A stretch of 64,000 nt of DNA from Aerophototrophica crusticola (GCA_001939945.1 MOEB01000013.1:44807-108806); one strand, 5' to 3'. Positions 37,688-47,140 are shown, counted from the stretch's first letter. The notes: generated by a model not told the origin, from the letters alone. Program-made: numbers and translations.

Positions 37688-39181
37688 TCACGCGTCCGTC
37701 GGCGCGGGGATGTCCCCTTCCGCCGCGCCAGCCTTCACCTGGGCGAAGGCGGCCAAAGCCCGCTCCCGCCCCTTGCCATGCTCCACCACCGGGGCGGGAT
37801 AGGTCTTGCCCAGCACCACCCCGGCCCCCGACAGCACCATGGGCGGCGCTGTCCAGGGGGCGTGCACATACTTGTCCGGCAGCCGCGCCAGCTCCGGCAC
37901 CCAGCGGCGCACATAGCGGCCGTCCGGGTCGAACTTCTCCCCCTGCAGCACCGGGTTGAACACCCGGAAATAGGGGGCGGCGTCGGCGCCGCAACCCGCG
38001 ATCCACTGCCAGCCCGCCGAATTGTTGGCCAGGTCCGCGTCCACCAGCGTGTCCCAGAACCAGCGTTCCCCAGCCTGCCAGGGTTGCAGCAGGTGCTTCA
38101 CCAGCAGGGACCCGACGATCATCCGCACCCGGTTGTGCATCCACCCGGTTTCCCAAAGCTGCCGCATCCCGGCATCCACGATGGGATAGCCGGTGCGCCC
38201 GCGCTTCCAGGCGGCCATCAGCTTGGGGTCGGGTTGCCAGGGGAAATCCTCGAAGCGGGGGTTCAGGGGCCGGTCGGGCAGGTGCGGGAAATGATACAGC
38301 AAGCCGTGGGAGAATTCCCGCCAGATGATCTCCCGCAGGAAAGACTCCACGTTTTCCCGGCAGGACGGGCGCTTGTCCCGGGCCAACAGACCCATGGCGG
38401 CGTGCCAGACCTGGCGGGGCGACAGTTCCCCGAAATGCAGGTGGGGGGACAGGCGGGACGTGCCGTCCATGCCCGGAATGTTGCGTCCCTGGGCGTATCC
38501 CTCGCAGGCCTCTGACAGGAACCGCTCCAGCCTTTCCAGGGCCCCGGGCTCCCCCGGCTTCCAGAAGGCGCGCATGCCGCCGGCCCAGTCCGGCTTGGTG
38601 GGCAGCAGGCCCCATTCCTCCAGCGTGTCCGATTCGGGGCTGGCCGCCGGGGCCGCCAGCCTGTCCGGCGCCGGCCGCGGCTCCCCCGCCTTCGTGCGGG
38701 CCAGCACCGCCTTGTAATAGGGGGTGAAGACCTTGTACGGGTTCCCGGCGCCGGCCAGCACGGTCCAGGGCTCGTTCAGCAGGTTGCCGTTGCAGCTCAC
38801 CGCCTCCACGGAGGATTTCTGCAACTCGGCCTTCAGGCGGCTGTCCCGCTCGATGCTGGCGGGGTCGTAGTTGCGGTTCCAGGTGACCAGGGCCGCCCCC
38901 GTCTCCGCCGCCAGCTTCCCCACCACCACGTCCGCCGGGCCCCGGCGCAGCACCAGCGGCGCCCCCAGCCGCGCCAGCCCGTCCCGCAGCGCCGCCAGGC
39001 TGTGGTGCAGCCACCAGCGCGACGCCCCGCCGGGTTTCCACTCGCCGGGAGTCAGGTCATCCAGCACGAACAGCGGGATCACCGGCCGCCCGCTTTCCAC
39101 GGCATGGGCCAGGGCGGGGTTGTCGGCCAGGCGCAGATCCTGGCGGAACCAGACGATGGCCGGGGGCAGCGTGGGTGACAT
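37688..39181 (-). CDS. phrB: Deoxyribodipyrimidine photolyase (class I CPD type)
   Basis: Light-driven repair of cyclobutane pyrimidine dimers using FADH-. The 497-residue protein has the N-terminal antenna domain ([16 protein letters not shown]) and the helical FAD domain. In the latter [57 protein letters not shown] and [18 protein letters not shown] contact the flavin. The Trp residues of the electron-transfer chain and the [20 protein letters not shown] signature are present. ATG 39181 starts [14 protein letters not shown]. It leads a minus-strand cluster (photolyase, FAD enzyme, DUF1365, Cfa-like, MFS, DUF3833). In Rhodobacter phr and these genes are in the sigma-E singlet-oxygen regulon, so light-stress control is likely. 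No rpoE/chrR is in the window. Confidence 0.97.
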   Translation of the reverse strand: MSPTLPPAIVWFRQDLRLADNPALAHAVESGRPVIPLFVLDDLTPGEWKPGGASRWWLHHSLAALRDGLARLGAPLVLRRGPADVVVGKLAAETGAALVTWNRNYDPASIERDSRLKAELQKSSVEAVSCNGNLLNEPWTVLAGAGNPYKVFTPYYKAVLARTKAGEPRPAPDRLAAPAASPESDTLEEWGLLPTKPDWAGGMRAFWKPGEPGALERLERFLSEACEGYAQGRNIPGMDGTSRLSPHLHFGELSPRQVWHAAMGLLARDKRPSCRENVESFLREIIWREFSHGLLYHFPHLPDRPLNPRFEDFPWQPDPKLMAAWKRGRTGYPIVDAGMRQLWETGWMHNRVRMIVGSLLVKHLLQPWQAGERWFWDTLVDADLANNSAGWQWIAGCGADAAPYFRVFNPVLQGEKFDPDGRYVRRWVPELARLPDKYVHAPWTAPPMVLSGAGVVLGKTYPAPVVEHGKGRERALAAFAQVKAGAAEGDIPAPTDA

Positions 39182-39529
39182 GGGACCGGTTGGAGGTAGC
39201 GTTTTGGGCTTAGGAGGATGGTTCGGCCCGCCCGTCCGTCAATGGCTGGCGAGCGCATCAGTATCCACAGGAAACATGTGGACGACACGCAAATGACATG
39301 AACAGTAAATCCTGATAATCCAAGATAAAGCCCCGGAAGGCTCAAAAAACATAGAAACCAGTACAGAGAACGGGCGCAGTTACGGACGGTGAAACCATCC
39401 GGATCACTTCATGAAGAAAATTTAATTACTGGGCTGGTCACTTGCCGCCCGGCCCTGGAAGGACAGATCGCTATGCAGCCGGGGCGACGTTCCCCGGGAC
39501 CCCAGAAACCCCAGGGAAGGATGCATCCG
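39182..39529. other. Divergent control region between photolyase and fasciclin genes
   Basis: 348 bp including a markedly A/T-richer stretch (about 39255-39430), presumably holding both promoters. I looked for a Rhodobacter-type sigma-E site (TGATC with a downstream TAAGA) and found only a weak TGATGC on the minus strand, so none is called. Confidence 0.4.
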
Positions 39530-40012
39530 ATGATCCGCCTCGCCACCGCCGCCCGCAGCCTGGCGCTTGCCGCCGGCCTCGCCCTCGCCGCCACCGCCGC
39601 CCAGGCGCAGGACATCGTGGACGTGGCTGCCAAGAACGGCAGCTTCAACACGCTGGTGAAGGCCGTGCAGGCCGCCGGCCTGGTTGACACGCTGAAGGGC
39701 ACCGGCCCCTTCACCGTCTTCGCCCCCACCGACGCCGCCTTCGCCAAGCTGCCCGCCGGCACGGTGGAAGACCTGCTGAAGCCGGAGAACAAGCAGAAGC
39801 TGACCGAAATCCTCACCTACCACGTCGTCCCGGGCAAGGTGATGGCCAAGGACGTGAAGTCCGGCCCGGCCAAGACCGCCCAGGGCTCCAACCTCACCCT
39901 GAAGGCCGATGGCGGCAAGGTCATGGTGGACAACGCCACCGTCACCACCGCCGACGTGGCGGCCAGCAACGGCGTGATCCACGTGATCGACACGGTGATC
40001 CTGCCCAAGTGA
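39530..40012 (+). CDS. Secreted fasciclin (FAS1) domain protein
   Basis: A 160-residue exported protein: signal peptide ([20 protein letters not shown], cleavage near AQAQD) followed by a single FAS1 domain. Diagnostic blocks are [20 protein letters not shown], then [17 protein letters not shown] (H1), the YHVVPGK motif (YH box) and the closing [12 protein letters not shown] (H2). Such single-domain proteins resemble the mycobacterial MPB70 group and are periplasmic or extracellular, with adhesion-like roles proposed but unproven. ATG 39530 has AAGG 9 nt upstream; an ATG at 39521 lies directly against the ribosome site and is unlikely. It stands alone and is closed by a strong terminator. Confidence 0.95.
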   Translation: MIRLATAARSLALAAGLALAATAAQAQDIVDVAAKNGSFNTLVKAVQAAGLVDTLKGTGPFTVFAPTDAAFAKLPAGTVEDLLKPENKQKLTEILTYHVVPGKVMAKDVKSGPAKTAQGSNLTLKADGGKVMVDNATVTTADVAASNGVIHVIDTVILPK

Positions 40013-40176
40013 CCGGCAAGGTGGCGGGGCAGGGGGGGCCAATCCGTCGCAGGCGGTTTGCCGCTTGAAAGACCGGTCGGCCCCCCTATCTCGACCTTAT
40101 GCCTGGCGGCGGCGCCGGGTCCGATCCCTCCCCCGGTTCGGACCTGTTCCCCCCTGCGGCCCCGCCGGCACCAACG

Positions 40177-40217
40177 CGGCCCGGAGCGTCCCCCCACGCT
40201 CCGGGCCGTTCGCTTTT
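40177..40217 (+). terminator. Terminator downstream of the fasciclin gene
   Basis: CGGCCCGGAGCGT (40177-40189), C-rich loop, ACGCTCCGGGCCG (40196-40208), then TTCGCTTTT. Perfect 13-bp stem, 165 bp after the stop and about 75 bp before the dehydrogenase start. Confidence 0.75.
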
Positions 40218-40291
40218 CCCGGAACGTCCCGCAACGTCAGCCTGTTGGGACCTGCTGATCGGACCGCCCATCAGGAGACGGAGGGAAAGGC

Positions 40292-41479
40292 ATGCGCGCG
40301 CTTTGCTGGCACGGCAAGGGGGACATCCGCTACGACACGGTGCCCGACCCGCGGATCGAGGACGCGGAGGACTGCATCGTCAAGGTCAGCAGTTGCGCCA
40401 TCTGCGGCTCCGACCTGCACCTGATGGACGGCTACATCCCCTTCATGGAGCGGGGCGACGTCCTGGGCCATGAGTGCATGGGCGAGGTGGTGGAGGTCGG
40501 CAAGTCGGCCAACGGGCTGAAGGTGGGCGACCGGGTGGTGGTGCCTTTCACCATCACTTGCGGGCGGTGCGAGCAATGCCGCCGCGGCAACTACTCGGTC
40601 TGTGAAAACTCGAACCGCAACGCCGCCCTGGCGTCCAAGATGTTCGGCCACACCACGGCCGGCCTGTTCGGCTATTCCCACATCACCGGCGGCTATGCCG
40701 GCGGCCAGGCGGAATATGTGCGGGTACCCTTCGCCGCCAACACGGTGATCAAGGTGCCGAAGACCGGCATGACCGACGACCAGCTCCTGTTCCTGTCGGA
40801 CATCCTGCCCACGGGCTGGCAGGCGGCGGTGCACGCCGACATCCAGCCGGACGACGTGGTGGCGGTCTGGGGCTGCGGCCCGGTGGCCCAGTTCTGCATC
40901 AAGAGCGCCTTCATCCTGGGCGCCCACACGGTCATCGCCATCGACCGGGTGCCGGAGCGGCTGGCCATGGCGCGGGAGGCCGGCGCCATCACCATCAACT
41001 TCGAGGAAGAGAACGTCCTGGAGCGGCTGAAGGACCTGACCGGCGGCCGCGGCCCCGACAAGTGCATTGAGGCGGTGGGCATGGAATCCCACGCCGGCCT
41101 GGGCTCCCTGGAAGGGGCGCTCGGCCTCTACGACAAGGCCAAGGCCACCCTGTTCCAGGAAACGGAGCGCCCCGCCGCCCTGCGTGAGGCCATCTATGCC
41201 TGCCGCCCCGGCGGCATCGTCTCGGTGCCCGGTGTCTATGGCGGCATGGCCGACAAGATCCCCCTGGGTTCCATGATGAACAAGGGCCTGACCATCCGCA
41301 CCGGCCAGACCCATGTCCGCCGCTTCGCCGAGGATTTGCTGCGCCGGATCGAGGAAGGCCAGATCGACCCCACCTTCGTCATCACCCACCGCCTGCACCT
41401 GTCCGAGGGCCCCGAGGCCTACCACACCTTCCGCGACAAGAAGGACGGCTGCATCAAGGTGGTCCTGTCCCCGAACTAA
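40292..41479 (+). CDS. Zinc-dependent alcohol/formaldehyde-dehydrogenase-like protein
   Basis: A 395-residue medium-chain dehydrogenase. The catalytic zinc ligands are visible as Cys/Asp in [10 protein letters not shown] and His-Glu in [13 protein letters not shown]. The structural-zinc loop [15 protein letters not shown] is complete, and the Rossmann motif [19 protein letters not shown] is present. The insert between zinc loop and coenzyme domain ([20 protein letters not shown]) is typical of the glutathione-independent formaldehyde dehydrogenase/dismutase-like subgroup. The true substrate is uncertain. ATG 40292 has a good AGGGAAAGG site. No operon partner; followed by repeats. It could complement the formate dehydrogenase 14 kb away in C1 oxidation, but that is inference. 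Confidence 0.92.
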   Translation: MRALCWHGKGDIRYDTVPDPRIEDAEDCIVKVSSCAICGSDLHLMDGYIPFMERGDVLGHECMGEVVEVGKSANGLKVGDRVVVPFTITCGRCEQCRRGNYSVCENSNRNAALASKMFGHTTAGLFGYSHITGGYAGGQAEYVRVPFAANTVIKVPKTGMTDDQLLFLSDILPTGWQAAVHADIQPDDVVAVWGCGPVAQFCIKSAFILGAHTVIAIDRVPERLAMAREAGAITINFEEENVLERLKDLTGGRGPDKCIEAVGMESHAGLGSLEGALGLYDKAKATLFQETERPAALREAIYACRPGGIVSVPGVYGGMADKIPLGSMMNKGLTIRTGQTHVRRFAEDLLRRIEEGQIDPTFVITHRLHLSEGPEAYHTFRDKKDGCIKVVLSPN

Positions 41480-41483
41480 GTCC

Positions 41484-41525
41484 CCTCTCCCTGGGGAGAG
41501 GGTGGCGCGAAGCGCCGGGTGAGAG
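41484..41525. repeat. C-rich palindromic repeat after the dehydrogenase gene
   Basis: CCCCTCTCCCTGGGGAGAGGG followed by GGCGCGAAGCGCC: a two-hairpin copy of the family at 12314, 23728 and 31120. Confidence 0.6.
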
Positions 41526-41609
41526 AGGTGGGCATAGAGACCCACCTCTCCCTCTGTCCCAGTGCGATCAAGGCGGTCGGGCGCGCGAGGAGGGTGGTCC
41601 AGTCAACAC

Positions 41610-41852
41610 GGACGACACGGACCCGCTTCGCGGCCACGGACAAACACGGACCGCTGTTCGGCCGTCCGGTGCTGGTCCTCGTACCGCGGCGAAGCCGCAA
41701 TGAAGCTTCAGTTTGACGTTATGCAGTCCGAGGACATGAAGCCGAACAATCCTGCGGCTTCGCCGCGTGGCGTCGGTGCCTCGTGGGCCGTGCGACCCCT
41801 CACAAGACCGTCCGTGCATGTCCGTGGCCGCGAAGCGGCGTCCGTGTCGTCC
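41610..41852. mobile_element. MITE-like element with long terminal inverted repeats (copy 2)
   Basis: GGACGACACGGAC-CCGCTTCGCGG (41610 onward) pairs with the reverse complement at 41811-41852 over about 42 bp with few mismatches. The inner palindrome CGCGGCGAAGCCGCAA near 41687 pairs with TGCGGCTTCGCCGCG near 41753. The same design as 25861-26132, about 243 bp, non-coding. It occupies the space between the dehydrogenase and ABC ATPase genes. Confidence 0.75.
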
Positions 41853-41918
41853 GTGCCAAACGGCACCGCCACCAGCCACAGGCCCGACCGCCTCATCCTG
41901 CACCCCAAGCCGGCAGGT

Positions 41919-42674
41919 TCACTCCGCCGCCGCCCGCCGGTCCCGCGCGATGTCCAGGAACACGTCCTCCAGGTTCCCCCGCCCGTACCGGGCCAGCAGG
42001 TCCGTCGGGGTGCCCTGGTCCACCACGCGGCCCTTCTTCATCATCAGCACCGTGTGGCACAGCCGTTCCACCTCGGCCATGTTGTGGCTGGCCAGCAGGA
42101 TGGTGGCGCCGGTGCGTACCCGGAACCGCTCCAGATAGGTGCGGATCCAGTCGGCCGTGTCCGGGTCCAGGCTGGCGGTGGGCTCGTCCAGCAGCAACAG
42201 CTCCGGCTCGTTCAGCAGGGCCTTGGCCAGGGCCACCCGTGTCTTCTGCCCGGCGGACAGGCCGCCTGACGGCCGGTTCAGCAGGGGCACCAGGTCCAGC
42301 TCCTCCGCCAGGGCGCGGATGCGCCGCTTGTGCCCGGTCAGGCCATAGAGGTGGGCATAGACGGTCAGGTTCTCCTCCACCGTCAGCCGGTGGGGCAGGT
42401 CCACATAGGGGCTGGAGAAGTTCATCCGCGGCAGCACGCGGTACCGTTCCCGCAGCATGTCCTGTCCCAGCACCTCCACCTTGCCGGCGGTGGGCAGCAG
42501 CAATCCCAGCAGGATGGAGATGGTGGTGGTCTTGCCCGCCCCGTTGCCGCCCAGCAGGGCCACCGTGTGCCCGGCCGGCACGGTGAAATCGACGCCGTCC
42601 AGCGCGGTGACGCCGCCGAAGCGCTTGGTCAGTCCCTGGACACGGATGGCGGGGGGAAGGGTGGGCTCTGGCAT
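41919..42674 (-). CDS. Orphan ABC transporter ATP-binding protein
   Basis: A 251-residue ABC ATPase. It has Walker A GGNGAGKTTT (about residues 42-51), signature LSAGQKTRVALAKALL, Walker B LLLLDEPTASLD, switch His in LLASHNMAEVERL, and the NLEDVFLDIARD tail characteristic of DrrA/CcmA-like exporters. It should energise an efflux permease, but no membrane subunit is next to it: downstream is only the repeat element, and the flanking genes are regB and the alcohol dehydrogenase on the other strand. Either the permease is elsewhere or it was lost when the repeats expanded. ATG 42674 is 91 bp from the regB start in divergent orientation, so the promoters are shared or overlapping. Confidence 0.92.
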   Translation of the reverse strand: MPEPTLPPAIRVQGLTKRFGGVTALDGVDFTVPAGHTVALLGGNGAGKTTTISILLGLLLPTAGKVEVLGQDMLRERYRVLPRMNFSSPYVDLPHRLTVEENLTVYAHLYGLTGHKRRIRALAEELDLVPLLNRPSGGLSAGQKTRVALAKALLNEPELLLLDEPTASLDPDTADWIRTYLERFRVRTGATILLASHNMAEVERLCHTVLMMKKGRVVDQGTPTDLLARYGRGNLEDVFLDIARDRRAAAE

Positions 42675-42765
42675 GGAAACGGATATGGCCGCGGACCCCG
42701 GCCTTGCCTAGACTGCGCTGCCCGGCGCGGACGGGTAAGACGCCATCCAGACCGTAGAAAGTGTC

Positions 42766-44136
42766 ATGACAGAGGCGAGAAGCACCCCCGGCCCCACCCG
42801 CGTCCCGAGCATCCCGCCCGCCCCCGCCGCCATCCCCGCCGCGCCCGACCCCGGCGGTGACCTGGCGCTCCGCGGGTCGGAGGACCGGGTCAGCGCCCGC
42901 ACGCTGATCGCCATCCGCTGGATGGCCGTGGGCGGCCAGCTCGCCACCCTGGCGGTGGTGGAGTTCACGCTGGGTTTCGAGCTGATGATGGGCCACGCCC
43001 TGCTGGCGGTGGCGGCGTCCGTCCTGACCAACCTCTATGCCCTGCGGCGGCTGGCCCGGCAGCCCTTCCTGGGCGACCGGGATGCGGCCCTTTACCTCGG
43101 CTACGACATGCTCCAGCTCACCTTGCTGCTCTACCTGACGGGCGGGCTGGAAAACCCCTTCGCCGTGCTGCTGCTGGCCCCGCTGACGGTGGCCGCCAGC
43201 ACCTTGGGCAAGCAGGCGGTGATCCTGCTGACGGGCCTCGCCGTGCTCTGCTTCACCGGGCTCGCCCTGCTGGCCTTCCCGCTGCCCTGGCCGGGCAGCA
43301 GCGGCATCGCCCTGCCGCCCCTGTACAAGGTGGGCATCTGGGTGGCGCTGGTCTTCTCCGCCGGCTTCACGGCCGGTTACCTGTTCCAGGTGGCGGACGG
43401 GGCCCGGCGCCTGTCCGCCGCCTTTGCCGCCAGCCAGGCGGCCCTGTCCCGGGCCCAGCGCGCCTCGGCCGTGGGCGCCCTGGCCGCCGCCGCCGCGCAT
43501 GAGCTGGGCAGCCCCCTCGGCACCATCGCCGTGGTGGCCAAGGAACTGGCCCGCGACCTGCCCCCCGACTCGCCCGCGGCGGAGGACGTGCAGCTCCTGC
43601 AAAGCCAGGTGGCGCGCTGCCGCGACATCCTGGCGGAACTGTCCCGCAGCAACGCCGCCAGCGGCGTGGCGAAGCCCGACGTGCCCTTCGGCGCGCTGGT
43701 GGAAACGGCGGCCAGCCCCTACCGCCGCCCGGGCGTGGATCTGGTGATCGAGTCGCGCAACGAGCCGGAGGACGGCGTCCCCGACATCCGCGAAGGCCCG
43801 GAGATGCTGCACGGCCTCGCCAACATCCTCCAGAACGCCATGCAGTTCGCCCGTACCCGGGTGACGGTGGAGATCGACTGGGCCCCGCCGGGGGTGACCA
43901 TGACCATCCGCGACGACGGCCCCGGCTTCCCGCCCGGCCTGCTGGCCCGGCTTGGGGAACCCTACGTCTCCGGCCGCAGCGCCGCCGCGCGGGAAGCGGC
44001 GGGCAACATGGGCCTGGGCCTGTTCATCGCCCAGACCCTGCTGGAACGGTCGGGCGGCCAGGTCTCCTACGCCAACCCCCGTTCCGGCGGGGCGGCGGTT
44101 GCCGTGCGCTGGAAAAAACCCACCTTTACCGTATAG
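42766..44136 (+). CDS. regB: Redox sensor histidine kinase RegB/PrrB/ActS
   Basis: Membrane sensor kinase that senses the quinone pool and cellular redox state and phosphorylates RegA. The 456-residue protein has a disordered Pro-rich N-terminus (1-35) and about six TM helices (45-210). The ubiquinone-binding heptapeptide GGLENPF (126-132) and the H-box with His245 in AAAAHELGSPLGTI are intact. The redox-active cysteine equivalent Cys285 is in SQVARCRDIL, and the ATP-binding N, G1 and G2 boxes follow (NILQNAMQFA, IRDDGPGFP, NMGLGLFIAQ). All regulatory residues known for RegB appear conserved. It is followed by regA after 80 bp. In relatives this system controls photosynthesis, nitrogen fixation, respiration and cbb genes; a cbb cluster lies 18 kb away. 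Confidence 0.95.
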   Translation: MTEARSTPGPTRVPSIPPAPAAIPAAPDPGGDLALRGSEDRVSARTLIAIRWMAVGGQLATLAVVEFTLGFELMMGHALLAVAASVLTNLYALRRLARQPFLGDRDAALYLGYDMLQLTLLLYLTGGLENPFAVLLLAPLTVAASTLGKQAVILLTGLAVLCFTGLALLAFPLPWPGSSGIALPPLYKVGIWVALVFSAGFTAGYLFQVADGARRLSAAFAASQAALSRAQRASAVGALAAAAAHELGSPLGTIAVVAKELARDLPPDSPAAEDVQLLQSQVARCRDILAELSRSNAASGVAKPDVPFGALVETAASPYRRPGVDLVIESRNEPEDGVPDIREGPEMLHGLANILQNAMQFARTRVTVEIDWAPPGVTMTIRDDGPGFPPGLLARLGEPYVSGRSAAAREAAGNMGLGLFIAQTLLERSGGQVSYANPRSGGAAVAVRWKKPTFTV

Positions 44137-44216
44137 AGTTGTGTAACAATGCGACTTAACGCGGCGCGACAGAAAGAACGCCGCTTCGGTAACCACCAGG
44201 TGCAGGTATCACAGAA

Positions 44217-44798
44217 ATGGCCGATGACGCCCTGTCCGCCCAGGACCAGCCGAAGCTCACCTTCACCGGTGACGCGTCGCGCAGTCTCCTGATCGTGGAT
44301 GATGACGGGCCCTTCCGCACCCGCCTCGCCCGCGCCATGGAACGCCGCGGCTTCGACGTGGTGGCGGTGGACTCGGTCCATCTGGGCATCGAGGTGGCGC
44401 ATGAAAGCGCCCCCCGCTACGCCGTCGTGGACCTCCGCCTGGGCGACGGCTCGGGGCTGGAGGTGGTGAAGGCCCTGCGCGACGCGCGGCCCGAATCGCG
44501 CATCGTCATGCTGACCGGCTACGGCAACATCGCCACCGCCGTGGCGGCGGTGAAGGCAGGGGCGGTGGACTACCTGCCCAAGCCCGCGGACGCCGACGCC
44601 GTGGAATCCGCCCTCCTGGCCGACGGCCCCCTGCCGCCCCCGCCGGAAAACCCCATGAGCGCCGACCGCGTGCGGTGGGAGCACATCCAGCGGGTGTTCG
44701 AGCAGTGCGACCGTAACGTGTCGGAGACGGCCCGCCGCCTGAAGATGCACCGCCGCACCCTGCAACGCATCCTCAACAAGCACGCCCCGCGGGGGTGA
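44217..44798 (+). CDS. regA: Redox response regulator RegA/PrrA/ActR
   Basis: DNA-binding response regulator partner of RegB. The 193-residue protein has a receiver domain (LLIVDDDGPFRTRLARAMER, acceptor Asp72 in YAVVDLRLGDGSG, Thr in VMLTGYGNIATAV, Lys in YLPKPAD) and a long proline-rich linker (PLPPPPENP). The highly conserved Fis-type HTH is VSETARRLKMHRRTLQRILN, near the end. The HTH is the hallmark of the RegA group, which is almost invariant across alphaproteobacteria. Slightly longer than typical (about 185) because of the N-terminal extension. It is co-directional with regB, with an 80-bp gap that is A/T-rich and could hold an internal promoter. Confidence 0.96.
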   Translation: MADDALSAQDQPKLTFTGDASRSLLIVDDDGPFRTRLARAMERRGFDVVAVDSVHLGIEVAHESAPRYAVVDLRLGDGSGLEVVKALRDARPESRIVMLTGYGNIATAVAAVKAGAVDYLPKPADADAVESALLADGPLPPPPENPMSADRVRWEHIQRVFEQCDRNVSETARRLKMHRRTLQRILNKHAPRG

Positions 44799-44803
44799 GG
44801 GCG

Positions 44804-44822
44804 GGGGCGGGAACACCGCCCC
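44804..44822 (+). terminator. Possible hairpin after regA
   Basis: GGGGCGG, GAACA, CCGCCCC just after the regA stop. Stable stem but no U-run, so termination is uncertain. Confidence 0.35.
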
Positions 44823-44998
44823 TATCCGAACGAAAGGGCTGAAGCGCAACGGCCACAGCCCGGTTTTTCCACCACGCCGGATCGAACCTTCTCCACCTGC
44901 GCCCGTTGAGCAAGGCGGTGGGCGATGTCCAAATGGGGACTGCCCGCCCGCACCCGCGAAGCCGGCGGGCAAGCCGATGGACAGGCGGAAGACAGATC

Positions 44999-46369
44999 AT
45001 GGCGTTCGACACCGACGTCCGGGCCGCACTTGCGGGCCGGGCTGGGACCAGTATTCGCAACTCCACCTTGCTATGGCTGGGGGACGCGGCATCCGCCCTG
45101 TTGGCCGCATTGCTGGCGGGCGTCGTGGCCTACGCCCTGTCCGACAACGTGGCCCGTGGCCTGGACAGCCCTGACCAGATCGAGCTGTTCCTGCGCCGGC
45201 TTGTGCACTACGCCGTCTTCGTGGCGGGGGTGATGGTCTGGCTGGCGGTGCAGGGCCACTACAGCCGCCGCATCCCCTGGGCGACGGAGGTGAAGCAGAT
45301 CCTCATCGCCATCGCCTTTGCCGGGTTGCTGGACGGCTTCAGCCAATACGCCTTCAAGGCCCAGTTCAGCCGCCTCTGGCTGGGTATCAACTGGGTGGTG
45401 CTGGCCTGCATGCTGGTGGCCGTGCGCCATACGGTGAAGTCCGCCCTGATCGCCGCCGGTTCCTGGCAGGTCCCCACCCTGATGGTGGGCAACGGCCCCG
45501 TCGCCCGGGCGGCGGAAGACGCGCTGGCCTCCGAGCGGCTGCTGGGCTACGCCGTGGTGGGCCGGGTGGACCTGACCCCCGACATGGACGACCCCCGCGC
45601 CGCGACCAACCGCCTCTGGCAGGCCTACCGCTCCTCCGGCGCCCGCTTCGTCGTCATGGCGCCCGAGGCGGAGGAGATACCGCGCAGCAACCCCCTGCTG
45701 GGGGAACTGACCGGCCGCCGCGTGCCCTTCGCCATCATCCCCAGCATTGGGGGGATGAGCGTCCTGGGCCTGCGCTCCGACTATTTCTTCAGCCATGACG
45801 TGGTCCTGCTGACCGGCCAGGACAATCTGGCCGAGCCGCTGACCCGCGGCATGAAGCGGGCCATCGACATCGCCGGCTCGGCCGCCCTGCTGCTGTTGCT
45901 GGGGCCGTTCCTGCTGGCGACCCTGGCCTACCTGCGCCTCCAGGGGGCGCCCGCCTTCGTCGCCCACCGGCGGGTGGGCATGGGCGGCAAGCCCTTCAGC
46001 CTGCTGAAGTTCCGCACCTGGCAGCCCGGCCGCGCCGGCGGCGGCGACCCCTTCCTGCGCTTCCTCCGCCACTCCTCCCTGGACGAGCTGCCCCAGCTCA
46101 TCAACGTGCTGCGGGGGGAGATGAGCCTGGTGGGCCCGCGCCCCATCGTGGAGACGGAACAGGGCCTGTATGGTGAGCAGATCGGCAACTACCTGGCCGT
46201 CCGCCCCGGCATCACCGGCATCTGGCAGGTCTCCGGCCGGGAAGACACCAGCTACACCCGCCGGGTCCAGCTCGATGCTTGGTACGTGCGCAACTGGTCC
46301 CTCTGGCATGACGTGACCATCATCGCCAAGACCCTGCGCCTGCTGGTAGGCAACAGCGCCGGGGGCTGA
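44999..46369 (+). CDS. WbaP-like undecaprenyl-phosphate sugar phosphotransferase
   Basis: Polyprenyl glycosylphosphotransferase that starts exopolysaccharide or O-antigen units by moving a sugar-1-phosphate to undecaprenyl phosphate at the inner membrane. The 456-residue protein has four N-terminal TM helices (about 15-140), a nucleotide-binding-like CoA_binding_3 region ([18 protein letters not shown]), a re-entrant helix before [20 protein letters not shown], and the catalytic domain. The last shows [41 protein letters not shown] and [21 protein letters not shown] 44999 follows GGCGGAAG; 31 upstream in-frame residues look non-coding. No glycosyltransferases or Wzx/Wzy lie nearby, so it is an isolated initiating enzyme. 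The sugar (galactose or glucose) cannot be told from sequence. Confidence 0.94.
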   Translation: MAFDTDVRAALAGRAGTSIRNSTLLWLGDAASALLAALLAGVVAYALSDNVARGLDSPDQIELFLRRLVHYAVFVAGVMVWLAVQGHYSRRIPWATEVKQILIAIAFAGLLDGFSQYAFKAQFSRLWLGINWVVLACMLVAVRHTVKSALIAAGSWQVPTLMVGNGPVARAAEDALASERLLGYAVVGRVDLTPDMDDPRAATNRLWQAYRSSGARFVVMAPEAEEIPRSNPLLGELTGRRVPFAIIPSIGGMSVLGLRSDYFFSHDVVLLTGQDNLAEPLTRGMKRAIDIAGSAALLLLLGPFLLATLAYLRLQGAPAFVAHRRVGMGGKPFSLLKFRTWQPGRAGGGDPFLRFLRHSSLDELPQLINVLRGEMSLVGPRPIVETEQGLYGEQIGNYLAVRPGITGIWQVSGREDTSYTRRVQLDAWYVRNWSLWHDVTIIAKTLRLLVGNSAGG

Positions 46370-46396
46370 CCGGTCGGGGAGCAAGGCCTTCGACAG

Positions 46397-46434
46397 AAAG
46401 GGGAGGGCGCCACCCGATGGGTCCCTACCCCTTT
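46397..46434 (+). terminator. Possible terminator after the WbaP-like gene
   Basis: AAAGGGGAGGG (46397-46407) pairs with TCCCTACCCCTTT (46422-46434) over a 14-nt loop, with a short CTTTCTC tail. Plausible but imperfect. Confidence 0.4.
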
Positions 46435-46527
46435 CTCGCCATTGCCAGGGGCGTCCTCATCCGTATGGTGCGCGGCTTGTTCCCGCCCTGACGGGCCTGC
46501 CATGCCATCACCATAGGACCCCTGGCT

Positions 46528-46689
46528 GTGAGCAGCGGAAGCGAGACCCTGTCCCTCGACCTGGCCCAGATAACCATCATCCTGGAACTCGGCCGGACCA
46601 TCGCGCCCGAAGCGGAGGCGCTCGGCCTGGATTCCGGCTGCGGCGACGGCGGCTGCCTGGAAGGCGACGGCACCACCGTCAACGACTGA
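46528..46689 (+). CDS. Small acidic protein with CGDGGC motif
   Basis: A 53-codon frame starting at GTG 46528 with AGGA 9 nt upstream and ending TGA 46689. The product (SSGSETLSLDLAQITIILEL, an acidic helix, then LDSGCGDGGCLEGDGTTVND) is strongly acidic, with a CxxxxC pair near residue 40. Almost every codon ends in G or C, like the surrounding real genes, which supports it being translated. I do not recognise a family. The paired cysteines could bind metal or form a disulfide. The helix-then-Gly/Cys-rich-tail layout also recalls peptide precursors, but no modifying enzyme is nearby. Confidence is limited by its small size and GTG start. Confidence 0.5.
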   Translation: MSSGSETLSLDLAQITIILELGRTIAPEAEALGLDSGCGDGGCLEGDGTTVND

Positions 46690-46705
46690 GGCCCGCCCCA
46701 ACCCC

Positions 46706-46903
46706 CTACCGCTTGATCGCCTCATCCGTCAGCACCTGCACGGGATAGCCCCGGTATTCCGCCGGGGCGCCGTGGTCGGGGCCGCTGACGCGCAGGTAGA
46801 TGCGGCCCTCCCCGATGCCCGTGCCCACCACGGGCTTCCCGGCGTCCTGGAGTTCCTTGAACAGGGTGCGGGCGGCGTCGGCCAGGGGGTGCTTGTCGGT
46901 CAT
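46706..46903 (-). CDS. Small hypothetical protein, 65 residues
   Basis: A 65-residue product from ATG 46903 (TDKHPLADAARTLFKELQDA, then VVGTGIGEGRIYLRVSGPDH and a closing GYPVQVLTDEAIKR). It reads like a small alpha/beta soluble protein. No family recognised. Codon use matches resident genes. It is convergent with the small acidic protein gene (16 bp apart) and divergent from the Ser/Gly-rich gene. The longer open frame upstream is arginine/proline-rich and unlikely to be coding. Confidence 0.6.
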   Translation of the reverse strand: MTDKHPLADAARTLFKELQDAGKPVVGTGIGEGRIYLRVSGPDHGAPAEYRGYPVQVLTDEAIKR

Positions 46904-47140
46904 GGTCGGTCCAAAGGTCTGCGGCGCTGGTGCGTGACGGCGTTCTGCGTCGGAACGGACGGCGATGTCCAGGTGATCCGTCCGCCGGCGCCCTCCCCCG
47001 GCGCGGGGCCGGAGTGTCGGCGCGGGCACCGCCGGGGTCAAGCTCCCCGGGGCGGACTGGGGCATTACGGTGGCATTGGGAACGCCCCACCCCTTTCGCC
47101 GGTTGAGCCGGGCACAAACCTCACCGGAGGAACCATCGCC

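Noticed and set aside
39225..39330. Candidate sigma-E (TGATC-N-TAAGA) promoter upstream of the photolyase gene
   Set aside because: Only a weak TGATGC half was found and no matching -10, so the singlet-oxygen promoter cannot be called from sequence.
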